NCBI GenBank assembly: GCA_004378665.1
Contig: SOIA01000259.1
Span: forward strand, 1-19,988
DNA: 19,988 bases
From: Candidatus Aminicenantota bacterium
GTDB taxonomy: Bacteria > Acidobacteriota > Aminicenantia > Aminicenantales > Aminicenantaceae
Direction: 5' to 3'
Part shown: one piece after another, positions 7,897 through 14,026 of the stretch
Layout of the letters: every line of letters starts with the position of its first letter
Numbering within the stretch: position 1 is the first letter of the stretch
Notes under the pieces: model-generated
Seen by the model: only the letters and a program-made list of their open reading frames with translations
What the model was told of the DNA's origin: nothing
Databases searched by the model: none
Translations under genes and position numbers: made by a program

Positions 7897-8054
7897 ACCG
7901 CGTTCCCGAAAGATATGACCAAAGCCGGAAAGAAATAGATTTTCTTACGTCCATAAATCCAGCACTCCAGGAGTTTGTTCCATCCGGAGATCATCTCTCC
8001 AGAGCTTCCGTCATCCCCGCCATTGATTTCATTCCCGCCGAAAACAAATTCTAA
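7893..8054 (+). CDS. Small hypothetical protein coupled to tatA (53 aa)
   Basis: This short ORF starts with an ATG that overlaps the tatA stop codon (ATGA) and has AAGGA a few bases upstream. It ends 2 bp before the ROK kinase start, so it fills the tatA-kinase gap almost exactly. The predicted peptide begins MNRVPERYDQSRKEIDFL and ends AIDFIPAENKF. It has no signal peptide or transmembrane segment and no family I recognise. The close fit between two real genes, and the lack of any independent ribosome-binding site for the kinase, suggest translational coupling through this ORF. It could be a true small protein, a coupling peptide, or the remnant of a longer gene. Confidence 0.55.
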   Translation: MNRVPERYDQSRKEIDFLTSINPALQEFVPSGDHLSRASVIPAIDFIPAENKF

Positions 8055-8056
8055 AA

Positions 8057-8968
8057 ATGGCTCAGTATGCCGGGTTTGACTTGGGAGGAACCCGTCTGAA
8101 ATACGGTTTGATCGATTCCGAAGGCAATCCAATCTTTGATGATCAGACTGCCACGTCCTCCACAATAGAGGGGCTGCTCCGCCTTCTGGAAAAAGTCTGG
8201 AATGACATGAAAGCAGGAGAAAAGAGAGCCATCCAAGCTGTCGGCTTCGGCTTTCCGGGAATCTTCAGCCTCGAGCAGCAGAGAATACTCCAATCTCCGA
8301 ATTACCCAGAGCTTGACAATTTCGACCTGATTCCTGCCCTCTCAAAGTTTATCGAAGTCCCTTTCTGGGTCAACAATGACGCCAACATGGCGGCATTCGG
8401 AGAATACAAATGCGGAGCCGGGAAAGGCGTTCATAGCCTCATCTTCCTCACGATCGGAACGGGCGTGGGCTCGGGGATCATCCTTGATGGGGAACTCTGG
8501 CGGGGCACGTGCGGCTTCGCTGGAGAGCTGGGGCATGTGACAGTCAATCCCGACGGAGAAATGTGCAACTGCGGAAGTCAGGGGTGCTTGGAGACAGAAG
8601 TTTCCGCTTCCAAGATCGTTAAGAATTACATCACCCTGAGAGGGAAAAAAGAGCAGATATCCTCTGAAGATGTTTTTCACCGTGCGAAAGAAGGAGATAC
8701 GGCCGCCCGGGAGGCCTTCGCACAGGCCGGCCGCTACCTGGGCAGAGGGCTTGCCATCGCCATGAACCTCTTGAATCCGGAAAAAATCCTCTTGGGTGGG
8801 GCAGTTATGGCTGCGGATGATCTTCTCCTTCCTCCGGCTCTTGAAGAAACGAAAAAACGATCCTACAGGGCCTCATTCACATGCTGCACGATCGAGAAAG
8901 CCTCCCTCGGAAACAAAGCAGGCCTTTTAGGTGCTGCCCTTTGGGCCAGGGAACAGGCATTGAAATAA
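8057..8968 (+). CDS. ROK-family sugar kinase, probable glucokinase
   Basis: The 303-residue protein is a ROK (repressor, ORF, kinase) family enzyme that phosphorylates a hexose, most likely glucose to glucose-6-phosphate, using ATP. It has the N-terminal phosphate loop FDLGGTRLKYGLID (7-20), a second loop LTIGTGVGSGIILDG (131-145), the catalytic Asp108 in NNDANMAAFGE, and the ROK zinc site made of His160 in GELGH and Cys170, Cys172 and Cys177 in CNCGSQGCLET. There is no N-terminal helix-turn-helix, so it is a kinase and not an NagC/Mlc-type repressor. Substrate could also be fructose, mannose or N-acetyl sugars, which the motifs do not resolve. No Shine-Dalgarno sequence precedes its ATG; it is probably translated by coupling from the small ORF 2 bp upstream. 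Confidence 0.92.
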   Translation: MAQYAGFDLGGTRLKYGLIDSEGNPIFDDQTATSSTIEGLLRLLEKVWNDMKAGEKRAIQAVGFGFPGIFSLEQQRILQSPNYPELDNFDLIPALSKFIEVPFWVNNDANMAAFGEYKCGAGKGVHSLIFLTIGTGVGSGIILDGELWRGTCGFAGELGHVTVNPDGEMCNCGSQGCLETEVSASKIVKNYITLRGKKEQISSEDVFHRAKEGDTAAREAFAQAGRYLGRGLAIAMNLLNPEKILLGGAVMAADDLLLPPALEETKKRSYRASFTCCTIEKASLGNKAGLLGAALWAREQALK

Positions 8969-8972
8969 AAAG

Positions 8973-9044
8973 GGGGACATCATACTTAATTCAGAGTCAG
9001 CATGAAGCCTCTCCTTTTTTCTTCGAATTAAGTATGATGTCCCC
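8973..9044. repeat. REPIN-like palindrome A
   Basis: Two perfect 20-nt inverted arms (GGGGACATCATACTTAATTC at 8973-8992 and its complement at 9025-9044) enclose a 32-nt spacer. The element starts 4 bp after the kinase stop codon. Its architecture matches REPINs, the paired REP sequences moved by IS200-like REP-associated transposases, and no gene lies inside it. As RNA it could fold into a long stem and end or stabilise the kinase transcript. No transposase is in the window. Confidence 0.75.
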
Positions 9045-9093
9045 ATAATATCTTTCTCTTTTTTTTCCATTATTTCGCATAAATCCTGAAACC

Positions 9094-9122
9094 TTGACTC
9101 TTGGTAAGGAGTCATTTATTGT
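9094..9122 (+). promoter_or_regulatory. Receptor-gene promoter with embedded inverted repeat
   Basis: TTGACT (9094-9099) and TATTGT (9117-9122) are spaced by 17 nt. An inverted repeat, TGACTC-N8-GAGTCA (9095-9114), overlaps the -35 and the spacer and may be an operator for a dimeric regulator. Start would be near 9129, giving a leader of about 90 nt to the GTG at 9218. Confidence 0.45.
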
Positions 9123-9217
9123 AAAGGTTCGAATCAAAATACAGGACAAAAGAGTTAATTTATATGAAAACCGAAGCAAAGGTGTATTCACAGATGCATG
9201 AAAGAAGGAGAATCGAA

Positions 9218-12200
9218 GTGGCGAGAGCAATTCTGACTCTTCTCATAACAATAGTCATCCTGACAGGATTTCCCTCTTTTACCCTGTCTCAGACACATGC
9301 TGGAGCCATAACAGGAAAAATGCTCGATGAGGAAGGAAATCCTTTACCTGAATCCTTTATCTATTTGACTTCACCTGCCATGTTGGGAATGCGGAGATAC
9401 ATCACTTCCGATACAGGAAATTTCATATTCCCTGGCCTGCCTCCCGGGTATTATGAAATCATGGCCGAAAAGCCAGAACACAAAACAGTCCGCATAGATA
9501 GGATCATCGTCAGCGTCGGGAAAACAATCCATCTCAGCATAGTCTTGGAATCATCTTTAATCGAAGAAAAAATCACTCGAGAAATTCCTTCCCCCACATT
9601 GGATATCACATCTGCAAAAATATCTATGAGCATGGATATTGACCTTCTGAGACACATCCCTTTTCCGAGAAACCTTTCAGACATTCTTGGGTCAATGCCC
9701 GGCGCTTTCACTGAAAGGGCCGACTTCCAAAAACGCTTGTTTATTCACGGCCAGACCGAAAAGGCCAATACCTTTGCCCTTGATGGCATAATCGTCAGCG
9801 ATCCTTCGGACCAGCAGCCCCTCTTCACTCTCAACATCGATACCATTGAAGAGATCGAGTTTGAAACCGCAGCCCATCCTGTAGAAGCCGGACAGACAAG
9901 CGGCGGCTATATCAATCTTATTCAAGAAACCGGCGGGAATAAAATAGACGGAGAACTTTATCTGTATTATACGGGCGAAAAATTCTCCAGTCCCTTAAGA
10001 CCTGAAGACGAACTCGAAGGGCCAGGAATCTCTCCGCCTTCATGGGATTTGAGGCTGGGAGATATCTCCTTTTCCTGGGGAGGTTTAATATTTAAAGACT
10101 CCTTCTGGTTTTTCGGAAATGCCCGCTTGATATCTCAAAAGCGAACCACCTCTTTTATTCCGTGGACAGACCCTCTGGGAATTGACCATGAGGAATTCAA
10201 CCGGACGAATGAAGAACGGATGGGATTTTTCAAACTGACCGGTAATCCTATCCAGTCGCTGAAAGCGACAGGTTGGGTCAACTATTCTGATCGCTACCGT
10301 TCGGTCTTCGAATCCTCTGTAGGTTGGAACATTCCCGAAGAATCCACTCGCCACATGGACCGTGAGGCCGACTTCACAATAGGTGGGATCCTCAGCTACA
10401 GCATTAATCAAAACACATTTGCCTACGCGAAAGCAGGACACACCCACCACGTCCGCCCTCTCCTTCTCAATAACGTCGGCAGAGGGAAGCCCCACTACTT
10501 TGATACCGGAACAGAACACATTTGGGGAAGTAATGAACTGAATGAAACACGAACTCAAGACAGATTCAATGTCGTGGCCTTCCTCACTCATTTTAATGAC
10601 CGATTCCTGGGAGGAAATCACGAACTCAAAGCTGGAGCTGAATATGAATACACTTTCAGAGACAGCGCGGCCTGGAAGACCGACAACCTGTCGGTCGACT
10701 ACTATTACGGCGCTCCGAATTACTTCGGCCAGGATGTCTCTCCGGCAAGCGGATTCCTCGTCAACAAAGGAAACATTTCTTTCTCGATTGCAGGTAGTGC
10801 TCTGACAACTGCCAATCCTCAGTACATACGCCGACGGTACAGCCTTTTTCTGCAGGATTCAGCCATCTACTGGAGCAGGCTGTCCATCAACCTTGGCCTG
10901 AGATTCGACTGGACCGAAGCACAACTCAATGCCCAGGGGAAGTCACCAAGCGGGAACTTTGTCTCATACAATATCGGCGAAACCATACTCCGGCCACTGT
11001 TTGATACCAATCCCTACGACGCCGTTACAGTCTCATTATGGAAGAATATAATCACGTGGTATGCTCTTTCCCCTCGAATTGGATTAAGCTTCGACATATT
11101 CGGCAACGGAAAATCTCTCTTCAAAGCGTCCTACTCCCGCTACACAGAACCTCTGCTCCTGGACACGCTTGCATACGCGAATCCACTCAATTCCTCCCGC
11201 TCTCACCAGTTTATCTGGTTTGATGAAGATATGAACGACGAAGTGGATGCGAGTGATACCTACGTCCCCTATCCAGATGATTACCGTTTATATACATCTG
11301 ATTACTATAAACGAGGGGTTGCTTCTCAGACTGACGCCCCTTATACAGACGAGTTCACTGTCGGCCTCCACCAGGAAATCTCTCAAGATTTTTCGATCCA
11401 TGTGAATTACATTCAAAAAACCGAAAAGAACAAACTCGCCTTCGCCCTGTATGAGCCAGACATGGACAGGTACTGGTACACAATCGACCAGGACACCGAA
11501 AACTGGTGGGTCCCTTTTGAAACCATTGTGCCGGGCACTGATGGTTATCCTGATGCTCACTTCATCGTATACTTCCGGTCAAACAGTGCTCCCCTGTATT
11601 TTTCCAGACTGGATAACGTTCCCGAGCTGAAAGCAAAATACCAGGCTCTCGAGATCGCATTCAAAAAAAGAATGTCCCACAACTGGCAGCTGAGCGGCTC
11701 TCTCGTTCTCGGCAAATCCACCGGAAACACCTGGTCCTACACCAACAGGAACTCAGAATTCACCCCGCTAACGCTCAGTCCCAACTCCTTCGTGAACCTT
11801 CCCGAAGATTCGAGTGCCGCGTTCGATGTCCCTCTGTCCTTCAAACTCATGGGAACACATAAATTTCCTTTAAAATTCTTCATGAGTTTCTATTTCAGAT
11901 ACATGAGCGGAATTCCATGGGCCAGGAGTGTCACTATTTTCCCGCCATCCAGCTGGGCTCAGGCGAACAACACAGATTCCACGCCCGTCACCGTGCTTCT
12001 TGAAAAACCAGGAGAAAGGAGAACCGGGCCTTACCAGGCACTGGACCTGAGGATCGAGAAGCAATTCAGGGTTGGGAGAGGGGGAAGTTTGAATCTTTCT
12101 GCCGACATCATGAATGTTTTCGGACGGACGTACGATTTTACTCTTCAAAATGACGGAGGATTCTGGTATCCAGATGACGTGAACACAGACCAGGGGGCCC

Positions 12201-12283
12201 GAATCCTCAGCTCAACATATCAAAGCATCACAAATCTCTACGGAATAAGATCGTTCAGAATCAGCCTGCGTTTTAATTTTTAA
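9218..12283 (+). CDS. TonB-dependent-receptor-like outer-membrane protein with carboxypeptidase-regulatory-like domain
   Basis: This is a large outer-membrane beta-barrel of the TonB-dependent receptor group, likely importing a bulky nutrient using energy from TonB-ExbBD. The 1021-residue chain begins with a signal peptide (ARAILTLLITIVILTGFPSF), then a carboxypeptidase-regulatory-like beta-sandwich (GAITGKMLDEEGNPLPESFI to about residue 100). A plug domain follows around residues 120-240, containing HGQTEKANTFALDGIIVSDP, and then a Tyr/Trp-rich barrel ending in a terminal Phe (RISLRFNF), as expected for barrel assembly. I chose the GTG at 9218 because AAGGAG (9205-9210) lies 7 nt upstream and a signal peptide then begins at once. 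The ATG at 9164 has no ribosome-binding site. No SusD-like lipoprotein, TonB or enzyme gene is adjacent, so the substrate is unknown. This architecture is common in Acidobacteriota-type genomes, often in many copies. Confidence 0.88.
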   Translation: MARAILTLLITIVILTGFPSFTLSQTHAGAITGKMLDEEGNPLPESFIYLTSPAMLGMRRYITSDTGNFIFPGLPPGYYEIMAEKPEHKTVRIDRIIVSVGKTIHLSIVLESSLIEEKITREIPSPTLDITSAKISMSMDIDLLRHIPFPRNLSDILGSMPGAFTERADFQKRLFIHGQTEKANTFALDGIIVSDPSDQQPLFTLNIDTIEEIEFETAAHPVEAGQTSGGYINLIQETGGNKIDGELYLYYTGEKFSSPLRPEDELEGPGISPPSWDLRLGDISFSWGGLIFKDSFWFFGNARLISQKRTTSFIPWTDPLGIDHEEFNRTNEERMGFFKLTGNPIQSLKATGWVNYSDRYRSVFESSVGWNIPEESTRHMDREADFTIGGILSYSINQNTFAYAKAGHTHHVRPLLLNNVGRGKPHYFDTGTEHIWGSNELNETRTQDRFNVVAFLTHFNDRFLGGNHELKAGAEYEYTFRDSAAWKTDNLSVDYYYGAPNYFGQDVSPASGFLVNKGNISFSIAGSALTTANPQYIRRRYSLFLQDSAIYWSRLSINLGLRFDWTEAQLNAQGKSPSGNFVSYNIGETILRPLFDTNPYDAVTVSLWKNIITWYALSPRIGLSFDIFGNGKSLFKASYSRYTEPLLLDTLAYANPLNSSRSHQFIWFDEDMNDEVDASDTYVPYPDDYRLYTSDYYKRGVASQTDAPYTDEFTVGLHQEISQDFSIHVNYIQKTEKNKLAFALYEPDMDRYWYTIDQDTENWWVPFETIVPGTDGYPDAHFIVYFRSNSAPLYFSRLDNVPELKAKYQALEIAFKKRMSHNWQLSGSLVLGKSTGNTWSYTNRNSEFTPLTLSPNSFVNLPEDSSAAFDVPLSFKLMGTHKFPLKFFMSFYFRYMSGIPWARSVTIFPPSSWAQANNTDSTPVTVLLEKPGERRTGPYQALDLRIEKQFRVGRGGSLNLSADIMNVFGRTYDFTLQNDGGFWYPDDVNTDQGARILSSTYQSITNLYGIRSFRISLRFNF

Positions 12284-12373
12284 TTTCCCTTATCCACTCC
12301 CGATAATGATGGTCGATTTCGGAAACGACTGAGGCAGGCAGTTTCTGTTCGAAATTCTTATACAGAAGAGAAC

Positions 12374-12461
12374 TGGTGCGGAAGGTGGGACTCGAACCCA
12401 CACGGTCAAAAAGACCATAAACTCCTGAGGCTTACGCGTCTACCAATTCCGCCACTTCCGC
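12374..12461 (-). tRNA. tRNA-Leu (anticodon CAG)
   Basis: Reading the minus strand, the acceptor arm pairs GCGGAAG with CTTCCGC and is followed by an encoded CCA. The D arm contains GGCGGAATTGGTAGACGC, typical of tRNA-Leu. The anticodon stem TAAGC/GTTTA holds the loop CTCAGGA, so the anticodon is CAG and it reads CUG. A long variable arm (TGGTCTTTTTGACCG) marks it as class II. The T arm is GTGGG-TTCGAGT-CCCAC. The length of 88 nt with CCA is normal. It lies convergent to the receptor gene. Confidence 0.96.
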
Positions 12462-12494
12462 GTTCGAGAGCCTTCCACTCTCACAAGCTGTCCT

Positions 12495-12523
12495 ATTATA
12501 ATCCCATCCCTATAAAGAGTAAA
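12495..12523 (-). promoter_or_regulatory. tRNA-Leu promoter
   Basis: On the minus strand TTTACT (12518-12523) is followed after 17 nt by a perfect TATAAT (12495-12500). Start would be near 12488, about 27 nt before the mature tRNA. The 5' leader contains a small hairpin, GAGAG-N7-CTCTC (12466-12482). Confidence 0.7.
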
Positions 12524-12531
12524 GGGGTTGT

Positions 12532-12684
12532 GGGTCAGGCTTTGATAAGTTTGATAATTGATGAAAAATGGGATTCAGGCCATACTTTGATTTCAAGGCC
12601 CAAGGCTTTATATCAATCACTTGGCATCCATTTTGACAAAGCATGATCCCAAATTTTTTTATCAAAGTTATCAAAGCCTGACCC
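12532..12684. repeat. REPIN-like palindrome B
   Basis: Two 26-nt inverted arms (12532-12557 and 12659-12684) match except at one position. Each arm starts from the outside with GGGTCAGGCTTTGATAA. The roughly 100-nt middle is itself partly self-complementary: GGGAT(T)CAGGC near 12570 pairs imperfectly with GCATGATCCC near 12641. It contains no credible ORF. It fills most of the space between the tRNA-Leu promoter and the eRF1-like gene promoter. It is unrelated in most of its sequence to the repeat at 8973-9044 but has a similar outer motif. Confidence 0.7.
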
Positions 12685-12690
12685 CAATAC

Positions 12691-12719
12691 TTGACAAACG
12701 GAGGTTCTGTTCTTATTTT
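12691..12719 (+). promoter_or_regulatory. Promoter of the eRF1-like gene
   Basis: A perfect TTGACA (12691-12696) and TATTTT (12714-12719) are separated by 17 nt. Start would be near 12726, giving a leader of about 78 nt. The -35 lies 7 bp from the end of palindrome B, so the repeat sits immediately upstream of this promoter. Confidence 0.55.
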
Positions 12720-12803
12720 ATCAATCAGTGACACCTTCCAACCATAATCACGTCTTTTCATCTGAATTTTCAGACTCATCTATAACTCATAAGAGGAGGC
12801 CTG

Positions 12804-13949
12804 ATGAAATTTTCGAGTCGGCGGCAGGTTGAAAACCTAGCCAAATTCCAGAGTGAAGATTTTTTAACAACCTCTTTTTATCTCAACTCGGACAAGAGCA
12901 AAATGAGAAAGAAAGAGATCGTTCTTTCTTTAAAAAACCTTCTGCGCCAGAGCAAATCCCAAGTCGAACAGATGGACGCCAGCAAGAAGAAGAAGGACTC
13001 GCTTTTTAAAGACCTGGACAGGATAAACCGCTTTTGCTCTCAAAATCTCTCATCGAATAATTTTTCAGGATTGGCCATATTCTCATGCAGCAGCCAAGAT
13101 TTTTGGCAGTTTTATAACCTTCCCAGCCCTCCACGGAGCAGAATCATCTTCGACAAAAATCCTTATGTCCGCCCTCTCTCTGCGATTCTGGATAAATACC
13201 ACCGAATCTTTGCGCTGACCTTGGACCGCAAAGAAGCCAAATGGTACGACATATTCATGGGGGAAATCTCTCTTCTGGACAGTCACAAGGAGGATGTCCC
13301 CAGCAAAGTCAAGGAAGGAGGATGGGAAGGCTACGAGTCCAAACGAATCGAAAGACATATCGCCACTCACCTGCACGACAACCTCAAAAAGATCGCCCAG
13401 ATAACATTCAAGTTATTCAAGCGAAATCACTATGACTGGATCTTCTTAGGATGCAGAGAAAAATACTGCTCGGATTTTGAAGCGCTCCTTCATCCTTATC
13501 TCAAAAGCAAAATAAAAGGAAGGCTAAAAACCATGCCCGGCGATTCACAGACGACACTATTGAGAGAATCTCTGGAGCTTGAAAAAAATTTGAAAAATCA
13601 GGAAGAAGACGCAATCGTTCTGCGGCTGATCTCTGAATTGGAAAAAGGAGGACTGGCCATTTCCGGATTGAAGCAAACGTTGAGGAGTCTCAATCAAGGT
13701 GCAGTCCAGACGTTCGTCGTGACCCGTAATTTCTCTCAACCTGGAAGGATGTGTCCCAAATGCCGTTTTCTGTTCGCGGATGAGCCCAAGTGCCCCTCCT
13801 GTCAGAGAAAGACTGAAAAAATGCTGGATATCATCGACGAAGCTGTGGAGGCGGCCATGGATAAAAACTGCGAGGTCAAGCACATTGCGTCACCATCCAA
13901 ATTGAACAGATACGGTAAAATCGGAGCTTTCTTGAGGTACAAGACCTAA
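12804..13949 (+). CDS. Bacterial eRF1-like (baeRF-type, probably family 10) protein
   Basis: The 381-residue protein resembles the bacterial relatives of archaeo-eukaryotic release factor eRF1 (baeRF families, related to Vms1/VLRF1), which are thought to act in ribosome rescue or quality control. The N-terminal part (1-115) is a divergent domain with a charged helical segment (KKKKDSLFKDLDRIN). The middle (about 125-240) resembles the RNase H-like release domain: ALTLDRKEAKWYDIFMG, then KEGGWEGYESKRIERHIATH, then helices ending in DWIFLGC. The loop that carries GGQ in eRF1 reads GGW (172-174). The C-terminal domain holds a zinc-ribbon pair, CPKC (317-320) and CPSC (330-333), and ends GKIGAFLRY, as in the L7Ae/eRF1 third domain. 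AGGAGG lies 4 nt before the ATG. The gene is monocistronic and convergent with the RND operon. Family assignment is from memory of motifs; precise function is unknown. Confidence 0.75.
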   Translation: MKFSSRRQVENLAKFQSEDFLTTSFYLNSDKSKMRKKEIVLSLKNLLRQSKSQVEQMDASKKKKDSLFKDLDRINRFCSQNLSSNNFSGLAIFSCSSQDFWQFYNLPSPPRSRIIFDKNPYVRPLSAILDKYHRIFALTLDRKEAKWYDIFMGEISLLDSHKEDVPSKVKEGGWEGYESKRIERHIATHLHDNLKKIAQITFKLFKRNHYDWIFLGCREKYCSDFEALLHPYLKSKIKGRLKTMPGDSQTTLLRESLELEKNLKNQEEDAIVLRLISELEKGGLAISGLKQTLRSLNQGAVQTFVVTRNFSQPGRMCPKCRFLFADEPKCPSCQRKTEKMLDIIDEAVEAAMDKNCEVKHIASPSKLNRYGKIGAFLRYKT

Positions 13950-14026
13950 AGCTGTTCGTAAGTTTTCTGCATTTAAGTCCTGGCAACTTAGAAACAAACG
14001 CTGAACTCGGCTTCGAAAACCAGCCC

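Noticed and set aside
7671..8293. Minus-strand frames opposite tatA, the small ORF and the start of the kinase
   Set aside because: They overlap well-supported plus-strand genes and show no protein family features.
9164..9217. Upstream ATG start for the receptor gene
   Set aside because: There is no ribosome-binding site before 9164, and it would put 18 charged residues before the signal peptide. The GTG at 9218 has AAGGAG 7 nt upstream.
12510..12779. 89-codon minus-strand frame across the palindrome and promoter region
   Set aside because: It reads through the inverted repeat and both arms, lacks a ribosome-binding site, and contains repetitive matching peptide pieces that come from the palindrome.
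13950..14026. Possible terminator hairpin between the convergent eRF1-like and RND genes
   Set aside because: Short complementary segments exist (for example AAGT-CCTGGCA-ACTT with TTTCT and AGAAA outside), but the stem is interrupted, weak and has no T tract.
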